A stretch of DNA of 23,605 nt from Erythrobacter donghaensis (lineage in GTDB: Bacteria > Pseudomonadota > Alphaproteobacteria > Sphingomonadales > Sphingomonadaceae), in NCBI RefSeq assembly GCF_001557325.1, contig NZ_LSJS01000089.1, positions 1 through 23,605 on the forward strand, written 5' to 3'. Positions 15,476 through 22,422 of this stretch are shown here, one piece after another. The translations under genes and the position numbers were made by a program. Within the stretch, counting starts at the first letter, position 1. Each line of letters begins with the position of its first letter. The notes under the pieces were generated by a model that had not been told where the DNA came from, did no database searches, and saw only the letters and a program-made list of their open reading frames with translations.

Positions 15476-15490
15476 GAACGAAAGTGGAAC
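15476..15490 (-). promoter_or_regulatory. LexA (SOS) box of mmcB
   Basis: On the minus strand GTTC (15490-15487), seven bases CACTTTC, then GTTC (15479-15476). This is an exact match to the alphaproteobacterial LexA operator GTTC-N7-GTTC. It ends 12 bases before the mmcB start codon, where LexA would block transcription. Confidence 0.85.
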
Positions 15491-15494
15491 GCGG

Positions 15495-15893
15495 TCAAGC
15501 GGGTTCGGTTGCCGAGGTCTGCAGCACGATCACCATCGCCGCGCGCGCGGCATGGAACTCGCGCCACAGCACGAGCGCCGGTGCGGCGGTGTCCTGCCCG
15601 CGGCGGGTGAGGGTGCCGAGCGCGGCGAGGCCGCACTCGAGCATCGCGGCGCAATCGGCGGCGGTCTGCGCGACCAGCGCGCGCTGCCACGGGGTCGCGC
15701 GGGCGATCACCGCGCCCAACTCGCCGCCGATCTCGACCGGCTCGGGCGCGAGGCGCGCCAGCATCGCCAGCGCGGCGGCCTTGCCGTGGAGCGCGACGAG
15801 CGCCTCGGCCAGCACCTCGGGCGCGGGCGCTTGCGGGGCCGCGTCGTGGACGGGGCTGCCGGGGAGAATCGGCTCGGGCGGGAGCGTTGCCAT
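15495..15893 (-). CDS. Hypothetical helical protein
   Basis: This 132-residue ORF is rich in Ala, Leu, Pro and Glu. A proline-rich N-terminal 30 residues precede predicted helices from E-V-L-A-E-A-L-V-A-L-H to L-W-R-E-F-H-A-A-R-A-A-M-V-I-V-L. It has no signal peptide and no motif that I recognise. The ATG at 15893 is preferred; an upstream in-frame start at 15968 would add a region with poor coding character. No strong ribosome site is visible. The high GC at third positions supports real coding. It ends four bases upstream of the mmcB SOS box. Confidence 0.6.
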   Translation of the reverse strand: MATLPPEPILPGSPVHDAAPQAPAPEVLAEALVALHGKAAALAMLARLAPEPVEIGGELGAVIARATPWQRALVAQTAADCAAMLECGLAALGTLTRRGQDTAAPALVLWREFHAARAAMVIVLQTSATEPA

Positions 15894-16040
15894 GCTTGCA
15901 AGCCTATGGGCGCATGCTTGCCGATTGGTTAAGCCCCGTCTCGCCACGCACGCGGAGGCCGGGCACAATTGGCTGGCGCCGCGCCCCGCCTCTTGCTAAG
16001 CGGCCGCCCGCGCGCAACAATGCACGCCGCATGGCACCAT

Positions 16041-16117
<77 letters not shown>

Positions 16118-16232
16118 GCTTTTTCAAGCATTTAGGGCTCCTTTCCAGGTTGTGTCTCCGGTGCAACCCCGGTGAAAGCTCCGGGTACAGCACTTTCGAT
16201 CTCGTCGATAATCGCTTCTGTGTGCCGTAACG

Positions 16233-16260
16233 GCGCATAAAAGTGCATAAGGGTGCATAA
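16233..16260 (-). repeat. Three 10-bp-phased GCATAA repeats next to the tRNA
   Basis: G(C/T)GCATAA occurs three times at exact 10-base steps (GCATAA at 16235, 16245 and 16255). On the minus strand each copy reads TTATGCRC, similar to a DnaA box (TTATNCACA) but lacking its last base match. The array lies between the tRNA 3' end and the first island ORF and is not part of a recognised gene. Confidence 0.6.
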
Positions 16261-16266
16261 CTCGGT

Positions 16267-17121
16267 TCATATCTGCGCCTCCGAACCAAGCGTGTAGTGG
16301 GCCCCCCGACGCTCGCCAACCATGGCCAATTTGCCCTCGTTCGCCAATCTACGCAGCAGTTTGGAAGCCTGTGTCACGGTCAAGCGACACAGGTCCGCCG
16401 CCTCGCTGCGCCGAATGCGTCCATGCTGCTGGGCATAGCTCAAAATCATCTGCTCGTGCTGCAAGGGGCTGAAACCAGCTTGGCGGGTATAGGCTGCCTG
16501 GTCGCCCTGGGAACGGTAAACACCGGGTGAAAGGGTGTAATTTCGTCCGCGCGTTTGCCCGTGAGCCTGCACCACGCCTGCCTCGAGCAGTTTCTCGAGG
16601 GTTCGCCTCGCCTGCGCAGCATCCCGGTGGATGTGCTGAGCCAACTCATCAGCACTCACCCGCTTTTGTCCCCGCAGCACTGACAGCGCGATCAGGCTAT
16701 CAATCGGAAGGCTGGGGCCTTGCTCCAGCACGAGATGCAGAAACGCCTCATCCACCTCCATGGTGGAAAGCTGCAAAATCACATTACCGCGGTCGGTGCG
16801 GCTGTAATCCGGTTCCGGCCGGCCGAAGGTCAACATACCCCGGTAAATCTTGTCGACGCCGCGACCGGATCGCTCCACCACGCCGACACGCTTCATCGCA
16901 TCAGCAAGCATCGGATTGCGCGGGCGCGGTTCTGTGGTCAAAAGGTTTGCAAGCGTGACGCCTTCGACAAGGCCGCCCGGATTGGTGTTGCCCTTGCGCA
17001 GCCGGTCGATCGCGGTCTTCTTGTTGCCGAAGGCTTCGAGGAACTGGAACGGGAACTCGGCAGCGTCGAACGGCTGCTGCGCGAGGTCGGTTATGGCGTC
17101 GCCGATTTCTACGGGGTTCAT
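16267..17121 (-). pseudogene. Chimeric ORF: MmeI-like methyltransferase N-terminus joined to AlbA/RecG-like ATP-binding protein C-terminus
   Basis: This 284-codon ORF starts at ATG 17121 (residue 30 of a longer frame) without a clear ribosome site. Residues 1-46 (D-A-A-E-F-P-F-Q-F-L-E-A-F-G-N-K-K-T-A-I-D-R-L-R) resemble the start of large MmeI/PglX-like DNA methyltransferases. From residue 46 it reads N-P-G-G-L-V-E-G-V-T-L, T-E-P-R-P-R-N-P-M-L-A and V-E-R-S-G-R-G-V-D-K-I-Y-R-G, as in the HATPase_c_4 C-terminal part of AlbA_2/RecG-like ATP-binding regulators, followed by two winged-helix segments (about 140-200 and 222-280). Neither the methyltransferase body nor the AlbA_2 N-terminus is present. 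The simplest reading is a deletion fusion. A functional small HTH protein cannot be excluded. It lies 50 bases downstream of the recombinase. Confidence 0.65.
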
Positions 17122-17171
17122 GGGAGAAGCATAGGGCAGGAAGGCGTGGATCGCCAAGGCTTTGCAGACGT

Positions 17172-17717
17172 CTACCGAAGCTGGCGGTACAGCGTCGCAT
17201 GGTGGCAATTGAGGACTTTCGCCACTTCACGCACCGATCGCCCCTCTTCGATGAGCCGGCGGCCGAGCGCGATCTGATCGGGGCTGAGTTTTGCGGGTCG
17301 GCCGAACCGGACGCCGCGTTCCTTAGCCGCCGCCCTGCCCGATGATGTCCGCTCGCGGATAAGGTCGCGCTCGAATTCGGCAATGCCGGCGAACACCGTC
17401 AGCACCATGCGGCCTGCGGGTGAGGTGGTGTCCGCCCAGGGTTCGGCTATCGACCGCAGACCGGCGCCGATCGTGTTGAGCCGCTCGGCGATCTCGAGAA
17501 GGTCGCGAGTGGATCGGGCAAGGCGGTCAAGCCGGGTCATGACCACCACGTCGTCGGCGCGAAGGTGGTCGAGCATGCGTTGCAGCTCGGGCCGATCACG
17601 CCTGGCACCAGACAGCTTTTCCTCGAACAGGCGCTCGCAGCCAGCGCGCTGCAATTCGCCGCGCTGAAGCCGGAGATCCTGATCATCGGTCGAAACGCGG
17701 GCATAGCCAATCAGCAT
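17172..17717 (-). CDS. Serine recombinase (resolvase/invertase family)
   Basis: The 181-residue protein is a complete small serine recombinase. It shows I-G-Y-A-R-V-S9-T-D-D-Q with the nucleophilic serine, catalytic arginines in M-T-R-L-D-R-L-A-R-S, the long dimer helix (A-G-I-A-E-F-E-R-D-L-I-R-E-R-T) and a C-terminal helix-turn-helix (S-V-R-E-V-A-K-V-L-N-C-H-H-A-T-L-Y-R). This layout is that of Tn3-type resolvases and Pin-type invertases. No transposase gene is nearby. The upstream gap holds three TGTCGCA half-sites that could be its res site, one of them covering the start codon, as expected for autoregulation. There is no good Shine-Dalgarno sequence; a weak -10-like element sits so close that a leaderless mRNA is possible. 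Confidence 0.93.
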   Translation of the reverse strand: MLIGYARVSTDDQDLRLQRGELQRAGCERLFEEKLSGARRDRPELQRMLDHLRADDVVVMTRLDRLARSTRDLLEIAERLNTIGAGLRSIAEPWADTTSPAGRMVLTVFAGIAEFERDLIRERTSSGRAAAKERGVRFGRPAKLSPDQIALGRRLIEEGRSVREVAKVLNCHHATLYRQLR

Positions 17718-17809
17718 GTCGCAGATATGGCGCGAAATTCTTCAATTCTGCAACCAACTTTTGCGACATCGATCCAAGAGCAGGATCAGGCGGCTCGGAG
17801 CTTGTCGCA
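17717..17809. promoter_or_regulatory. Candidate res/regulatory region of the serine recombinase
   Basis: Three copies of TGTCGCA lie in the gap upstream of the recombinase: 17717-17723 (+), 17762-17768 (as TGCGACA) and 17803-17809 (+). TGTC plus an A/T-rich flank is the half-site form of Tn3-family res subsites, and the third copy continues as ATTAAT. The assignment to recombination rather than simple operators is inference. Confidence 0.4.
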
Positions 17810-18463
17810 TTAATTAGGATTTTCGCGACGGCCCCCATTACCGGGGCGCGCTCCGAAAGCCTTCAAGAGGTTCCAATCATCGAGCCGCCATTCGCAGTCG
17901 TTCCCACAGCCGGGACATTTCCGGGTTTCTGCAGCAATGCGGGTGAGACGCAGTCGCTGCGTTCGGAATAGGGCATGTTCGGCGGGGTCGATCCATCTGT
18001 CCTCATGCCCACATGTGCACGTGTGAACAATTGCGATATCCTCCCGTATCGCGTCGCTCGCCAGCATTTGGGCCCGACTGTGATCGAGCCAGAATTCGAG
18101 TTCGGAAACGCTCATCAGCTTTGCGAAATCAGAACTATTGTTCGCCAGCTCGAACCCTGCGCGCAGCATGTGCTGTCCCCAACGCAGTTCTGCCATCAGG
18201 CTCTGGCTGCGGGTTTGCGCTGTATCGAGAATGGCGACCCGTGGCAGCCGACCAATGCCGAGCAGCCAGGCAATATGGCGATGCACCAGTCGTGAATCTG
18301 CCGTGAGGTGCTGAGACGACCGTAGGTGGGCGGCAATCCGATCTTCGATCTTGCAGCTCTGCCCGACATAAAAAGGCGTCCCGTCGAACGGGCCGGGCTC
18401 ACTGAATTGATTGGGATCGCCGGGATCGAGCAGCGCATATATGGCGTATGGCGCGCCCCGCAC
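17810..18463 (-). CDS. GIY-YIG-like protein with C-terminal cysteine-rich motif
   Basis: The 217-residue protein begins Y-A-I-Y-A-L-L-D-P and then has P-F-Y-V-G-Q-S near residue 30, followed by R42-I-A-A-H46-L-R and a later acidic M-A-E92-L-R. This order (xIY, YVG, R/H, E) is that of GIY-YIG nucleases. The C-terminal half has C149-T-C151-G-H and C183-P-G-C186 with C190, likely a zinc ribbon for DNA or RNA binding. The GTG at 18463 overlaps an AGGAGG site; the start may be set by coupling to the 20-codon ORF just upstream. I know no named family with this exact layout. A role as an endonuclease in mobile-element or defence biology is inference. Confidence 0.62.
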   Translation of the reverse strand: MRGAPYAIYALLDPGDPNQFSEPGPFDGTPFYVGQSCKIEDRIAAHLRSSQHLTADSRLVHRHIAWLLGIGRLPRVAILDTAQTRSQSLMAELRWGQHMLRAGFELANNSSDFAKLMSVSELEFWLDHSRAQMLASDAIREDIAIVHTCTCGHEDRWIDPAEHALFRTQRLRLTRIAAETRKCPGCGNDCEWRLDDWNLLKAFGARPGNGGRRENPN

Positions 18464-18466
18464 CTC

Positions 18467-18529
18467 CTACCGTGCGTGACTGCGCAGGGCCTTGATGCGT
18501 CTTTCGATATCCAGGGGGCTTACGGGCAT
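18467..18529 (-). CDS. Possible 20-residue leader ORF
   Basis: An ATG at 18529 with a strong AAAGGAG site (six bases away) opens a 20-codon frame rich in Arg and Lys (E-R-R-I-K-A-L-R near its end). It stops at TAG 18467-18469. That stop lies within the AGGAGG of the GIY-YIG gene, so termination would leave ribosomes at the next start. It may be a translated leader or the remaining 5' end of a lost gene. Confidence 0.35.
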   Translation of the reverse strand: MPVSPLDIERRIKALRSHAR

Positions 18530-18983
18530 GTCGATCTCCTTTGCTGGATCGACTCCCCCCGTCCCCCTTTCCTTATCGTTGCTGCACCGAGGCATGGCAT
18601 GGGCCGTCTGCTAGGCGATGGATGTGAACGGCCGCGGTTTAGCAAGCTCCCGCAGTATGGCCCGAACGCTGGCCGACGTGTTGCCATCTGCGCTTGGAGG
18701 TTCAAGGGCGCAAGAGATCGGCTCGCCCCGACCCTGTCGACGCGCCGCGACGATCCAGAGCGCCACCTTTGCTATGTGATCGCGCACAGTTTTACCGCTG
18801 CATCGACCAGGTTTGGGACAATCCTGCCGTTGCCGCACGACGGGTCTAACGGCAGGAACATCGCCAAAACCTGGCGCTCACCGAAGGCTACACTGGCATG
18901 GTACTAAATGCGGCCAACGATATCATCTCCTTGATTGGCCGCCCTCACTGGTTCGCTTTCGGAGAAACGGATATGGAATCGGG
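18530..18983. other. Gene-free stretch between GIY-YIG and DUF3800 genes
   Basis: I see no convincing coding sequence in these ~450 bases. Frames that stay open in parts have mixed codon use and no good starts. The only strong structure is the nested inverted repeat at 18807-18874. The promoter of the DUF3800 gene and that of the minus-strand leader ORF should lie here. The stretch could also be the remains of deleted genes. Confidence 0.5.
18807..18874. repeat. Nested long inverted repeat (potential 68-base hairpin)
   Basis: The outer arms CCAGGTTTGGG (18807-18817) and CCAAAACCTGG (18864-18874) pair at 10 of 11 positions. The inner arms CCTGCCGTT (18823-18831) and AACGGCAGG (18848-18856) pair perfectly. 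Between them are a 5/7-base internal loop and a 16-base terminal loop. It lies about 110 bases upstream of the DUF3800 start. It may be an RNA structure or a recombination or operator site; the orientation of the arms does not fit the classic attC consensus. Confidence 0.65.
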
Positions 18984-20156
18984 ATGTATGTGTTCGTAGA
19001 CGAATCCGGCAATACCGGTGCCCATCTCTTTGATGAGGCGCAGCCGATCTTCCTGACGGTTGCTCTGATGACGCGCACCGATTTCGACGCCATCTACACC
19101 AAGCCGATCGCCAACCTCGCGCGCGCCGTCGGCGATACCCAGCTCCACGCCGCCAAGCTCGGCGTGGCGCGGATTGAGGAGATTGCCCGTCCGCTCCATA
19201 AGCTACTGCAGCGCGCTGATCCGCGCTTCTTCGTCTCACGGGTCGAGAAGCGGTATATCGTCGCCACCAAGATGTTCGATCTGCTGTTTGACCCTGGCGA
19301 GAACCGCGCCGCGTCGCCGCACATCTATCTCATGCGCCCGCTCAGGATCACGTTCGCGGTCAAGTTCGCCGAGATCGTAACCGAGGACATGGCGCGAGAC
19401 TTCTGGTCGTCGATGATGGAGACCAACCCCGATCGCGCCCGCGGCGGCATGATCCAATTTTGCGATGATGTTCTGGCGCTCCTACCTGGTGTCCAGGATA
19501 AGGGCTTCGTCGAGCGCTTAGGCCCCGCCATCGAATGGGCTCGGGAAAACCCGGAAGCAATCTACTTCCATTCTGACGGCCGCATCGCTCGCCAAGGCCA
19601 TCTTCCCAACCTCGTCGGGTTCGGCAATCTGATGGACGGCGTGGAGGTGCAGTCGCAGGCCTGGCGACGGCCGGTCCGGCGAATCCGGCACGACCGACAG
19701 AGCGAGTTCGAAGCCGCGCTTCGCTGGTGGCATGATCTCTACGCCAATGCGTCGCCGGAGCGTGTGCCGCTGATGATGGGCGAGATGTTCAAGGCACAGC
19801 GCGCCGGCGGCAGCACCTTCGAGATATCGGCCGCCGAAGCCAGTCCGGGCATCCAGGTCACCGACGTTATCATGTGGCTATTCAACCGGCTTCATCGCGA
19901 AAAGGAGATCGGCGCAGACTCTTGGCGCATGATGCAATGGGTGTTTCGCCGCGCCCGTCAGAACGACTTTTCGTTCGATGGCGTTCTTGGAGCGCTTGAT
20001 GAGCGATACGCGCACATCATGACGGAGCCGATGGACGAGGCTCGCCTCGACGCCGCGCGCGAACAGCTGGCGATGATCGACGCGGCAACAAAGGGACGGG
20101 TCGAAGCCTACCGGGCCGAGAAGGACGCGAAGCAAATCGAAGGCGACAAAGCCTGA
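18984..20156 (+). CDS. DUF3800 domain-containing protein
   Basis: The 390-residue protein starts directly with M-Y-V-F-V-D6-E-S-G-N, the first acidic motif of DUF3800 (PF12686), an RNase H-like fold. Further conserved acidic positions appear in I-R-H-D237-R-Q and I-Q-V-T-D294-V-I-M-W-L-F-N-R. These three aspartates could form a metal-dependent nuclease site, though activity is not established for the family. The ATG at 18984 is chosen because DUF3800 proteins normally begin with this strand; a GGAATCGGG purine run precedes it, and no better start exists in frame. It is the only plus-strand gene of the island part and ends directly against the convergent small membrane-protein gene. DUF3800 genes are common on mobile islands. 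Confidence 0.88.
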   Translation: MYVFVDESGNTGAHLFDEAQPIFLTVALMTRTDFDAIYTKPIANLARAVGDTQLHAAKLGVARIEEIARPLHKLLQRADPRFFVSRVEKRYIVATKMFDLLFDPGENRAASPHIYLMRPLRITFAVKFAEIVTEDMARDFWSSMMETNPDRARGGMIQFCDDVLALLPGVQDKGFVERLGPAIEWARENPEAIYFHSDGRIARQGHLPNLVGFGNLMDGVEVQSQAWRRPVRRIRHDRQSEFEAALRWWHDLYANASPERVPLMMGEMFKAQRAGGSTFEISAAEASPGIQVTDVIMWLFNRLHREKEIGADSWRMMQWVFRRARQNDFSFDGVLGALDERYAHIMTEPMDEARLDAAREQLAMIDAATKGRVEAYRAEKDAKQIEGDKA

Positions 20157-20288
20157 TCAGTTCGGGAGGACGATAAAGCCGCTCCCGAGTGCGATCACCG
20201 CCGCGATCACCAGCCGGGCCGACCAGCGCCCCAGTTCTTCCAGAAATGCCCCCGTGAAGCGATCGAGAGGCTTGCTCGTCCCGGCCAT
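20157..20288 (-). CDS. Small single-pass membrane protein (43 aa)
   Basis: The 43-residue ORF begins at ATG 20288, overlapping the XRE gene stop in a TGATG junction. A charged N-terminal half (K-P-L-D-R-F-T, E-E-L-G-R-W) precedes one hydrophobic helix (about residues 24-41). The very short C-terminus suggests an N-in, tail-anchored form. Nothing identifies a family. The overlap indicates coupled translation with the regulator, and its stop abuts the DUF3800 stop with no gap. Small membrane proteins at the end of regulator or defence operons are sometimes effectors; here that is speculation. Confidence 0.6.
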   Translation of the reverse strand: MAGTSKPLDRFTGAFLEELGRWSARLVIAAVIALGSGFIVLPN

Positions 20289-21034
20289 CAATCGAGCCCT
20301 TCGAAATAGTCGGCGACCATCTGCCGCTCGTCGACCTTGGCGTCCGCCCACAACGTCGTGATCGTGCTCGCTGCGGGATTGCGGCGGCGTGAGCGGATCG
20401 CGATGATGGCGATCATGATCGGCTCGCCGCCCATCAGCGGCTCGGCAGCATAGGTTCCGGTGAGCACGACCGCGGCATGGCTGCGTTCGAGCCGCTCGAC
20501 ACAGTCGAGCACATCGCGCCACAGCCGACGCACGCGGAAATCGCGATCGGGCTTCGGGCCAATCACGCCCTCGCGCTCGGCCTGGACGAAGGTCGCCAGA
20601 CCGAACCACTCGCGCAGCTCGGCAACGTCGCCGGCTGCGTCGTCGTCAAGATCGGAATCGAGCAGCAGGCTGAAGGTGGCGAGCATCGTCCGCAGCTGAT
20701 GCTCGGTCCTTAACGGCGCGACCGCGACGGGCACGCGGCCCTCGGTCCAGGCGAACATTTCGACGAAGTTGGCGGCGGCCTCCTCAGGAGTGGGGCGGAC
20801 ACGCACGCGCAGAAACTCGTCCTCGGGCTTGCCCAAGGCGCGCGCGAGCTTGCGAAGCTGCGCCGGCCGCACCTTCAGACCACGCTCGACCCGCGACACC
20901 GTCGCCAGCGACACGCCGGCCTCGGCGGCGAGCATATCCTGCTTCCAGCCGTTGAAGGTCCGCTGCAGCTTCACGAAGCTCGCGATGGCAGCTTCATCGA
21001 GCACGAAGGTTTCGAGGGGTTCGAGCGTGTCCAT
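20288..21034 (-). CDS. XRE-family regulator with long C-terminal domain
   Basis: The 248-residue protein has an N-terminal Cro/CI-type helix-turn-helix (about residues 20-75: K-Q-D-M-L-A-A-E-A-G-V-S-L-A-T-V-S-R-V-E-R-G, then L-R-K-L-A-R-A-L-G). The remaining 170 residues, which I do not recognise, are globular in character, with L-R-E-W-F-G-L, R-R-L-W-R-D-V-L-D-C-V-E-R-L-E and a hydrophobic I-M-I-A-I-I-A-I strand. This tail is much longer than in simple XRE repressors and could be a ligand-sensing domain. The ATG at 21034 follows GAGGAC. A 74-base gap separates it from the upstream HEPN gene, so it may have its own promoter. It is coupled to the 43-aa membrane protein. Confidence 0.82.
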   Translation of the reverse strand: MDTLEPLETFVLDEAAIASFVKLQRTFNGWKQDMLAAEAGVSLATVSRVERGLKVRPAQLRKLARALGKPEDEFLRVRVRPTPEEAAANFVEMFAWTEGRVPVAVAPLRTEHQLRTMLATFSLLLDSDLDDDAAGDVAELREWFGLATFVQAEREGVIGPKPDRDFRVRRLWRDVLDCVERLERSHAAVVLTGTYAAEPLMGGEPIMIAIIAIRSRRRNPAASTITTLWADAKVDERQMVADYFEGLD

Positions 21035-21108
21035 GTCCTCAATATGATCGAAGAGCCTCGCAATTTAGAGGTCGTTTCGCACGTCAGTTCGACGAAATCG
21101 CCGCCGCC

Positions 21109-22422
21109 TCAAAGATACTGCACGCCTCGATTGAGCAGGTCGGCCAAGGCTTCTTCGCGGGAACGCACAGGTGACGCGGCGGCCCCGACTAGTCCGCGCG
21201 CGACACCGCGTGCGAGGCCGCGCGCCAACACCCGCTCGGCGGTAGACACCTTCTGAATGCCTGCGCGCCCATGGACGAAGGTGCTGCGCAGCTCGAACAG
21301 GTGGCGATAGTCGCGAACGGCGTTTGGATCGTTCAGGAGCGCGGCGATCCGGGCGGCAACGCGGTCAGTAGCCGAGCGGCCTTTATGCTTATCGGGCTTC
21401 GGCCGCATCGATTTCTTGTGATCCATCTCTAGCCCCATCGCCGCTTCGATTGCGGTCATATGGGCCATCACTTCATCCATGCCGTCGGCCAAAAAGGCGC
21501 GAACCAGAAAATGGGCGATCGGCGTTTCGAACAAGTTCGTCGATCGGGCCGCCTCAAGCTCCCGCCACGCGGCATCGGTGAACAACGCGAACCCCGCCTT
21601 GGCTTCGTCATCCAATGGCAGCACCGTCGGTCGCTCGAGTTCGACCTCTTCGCCCCAATGATCCTCTACTATCCACGGCTCGAGCGTGAGGCTGTCGGGA
21701 TTGGGCGGCGGCGACGGCCGGACGAACAGGTCATCGTTGAGCGTGTAGATCCAAGGGACGCGAAAGCCGCGCCAATCGACCTCCTGCATCGTCGACCATT
21801 GCTCCCATGGGGCAAGCAGTAGGAAGAATAGCGCCGCCTCCACCGGCGGTGGAAAGCGGCCAAGATGCGGGTCGATTTCGCCGAAGTCGCGGTTCATCGC
21901 CATGTACATGAAGGGTGCCGCCCGGGCTTCAGCTCCATCGTTCACCGCGAGGCTCTCTTCGATCACCAGCCATTGGAATTGCGCGAGGCGTTTTGCGTCA
22001 ATCGGCTGGGTCGGAAAATTGCGTGCCAGGCGTTCCGCGTCGAACATCTGCGACAACTCGTCCGCGCTGAATCGGGCAAGCCGGGCCTGACCGAAGGCAA
22101 GCGGCGGAAGATCGTCGGCGAGATCGAGCGGGCACAAATGTCGCCGTGTAATCGCCCGTCGCGTGAAAGCATGGTCGATCGCATTGGCGGCGCTCCGCGG
22201 ATCGACCGACAGGCTGGCATGGCCGGCGGGTAGCCAACAGGGAACGCCGAGCGAACGGATGGCCGTGCTCAGCGCAAAGACCGGCTTGTCGCCGCCATAG
22301 TCGGCGCGGCAAACGTCACTCACCGCGGTGAAGGCGGAAGCGGCCAGGAGGTTATTCGGTCCGGGGCGCGGTACGCGCCACAGCGCTTCGACCGCGCTGA
22401 TCAAGGCTGGGCTGGCCCCCAT
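21109..22422 (-). CDS. ApeA-like HEPN domain protein
   Basis: The 437-residue protein has a C-terminal HEPN domain, about residues 290-405. It includes A-I-E-A-A-M-G-L-E (about 324-332), a basic loop, R-V-A-A-R-I-A-A-L-L and the core L-F-E-L-R379-S-T-F-V-H384-G, the Rx4H motif of HEPN ribonucleases in the form seen in ApeA-like members. Residues 1-280 are an unrecognised domain with W/P-rich blocks. The start is placed at ATG 22422, which overlaps the upstream stop as TGATG; a frame start 11 codons earlier would overlap that gene further. HEPN RNases often act in abortive infection or toxin systems. That role here is inferred from the motif and the island setting. Confidence 0.78.
   Translation of the reverse strand: MGASPALISAVEALWRVPRPGPNNLLAASAFTAVSDVCRADYGGDKPVFALSTAIRSLGVPCWLPAGHASLSVDPRSAANAIDHAFTRRAITRRHLCPLDLADDLPPLAFGQARLARFSADELSQMFDAERLARNFPTQPIDAKRLAQFQWLVIEESLAVNDGAEARAAPFMYMAMNRDFGEIDPHLGRFPPPVEAALFFLLLAPWEQWSTMQEVDWRGFRVPWIYTLNDDLFVRPSPPPNPDSLTLEPWIVEDHWGEEVELERPTVLPLDDEAKAGFALFTDAAWRELEAARSTNLFETPIAHFLVRAFLADGMDEVMAHMTAIEAAMGLEMDHKKSMRPKPDKHKGRSATDRVAARIAALLNDPNAVRDYRHLFELRSTFVHGRAGIQKVSTAERVLARGLARGVARGLVGAAASPVRSREEALADLLNRGVQYL

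Noticed and set aside
18807..18874. Nested inverted repeat as an integron attC site
   Set aside because: The outer arms do not give RYYYAAC at one end and GTTRRRY at the other in the required order, and no integron integrase is present.
18898..18999. 33-codon plus-strand frame overlapping the DUF3800 start
   Set aside because: It has no clear ribosome site, no homologue I recall, and it overlaps the well-supported DUF3800 start.
21075..21097. TTTCG...CGAAA palindrome before the XRE gene as its operator
   Set aside because: The arms are only five bases with a 13-base centre that does not pair, which is too weak to call.
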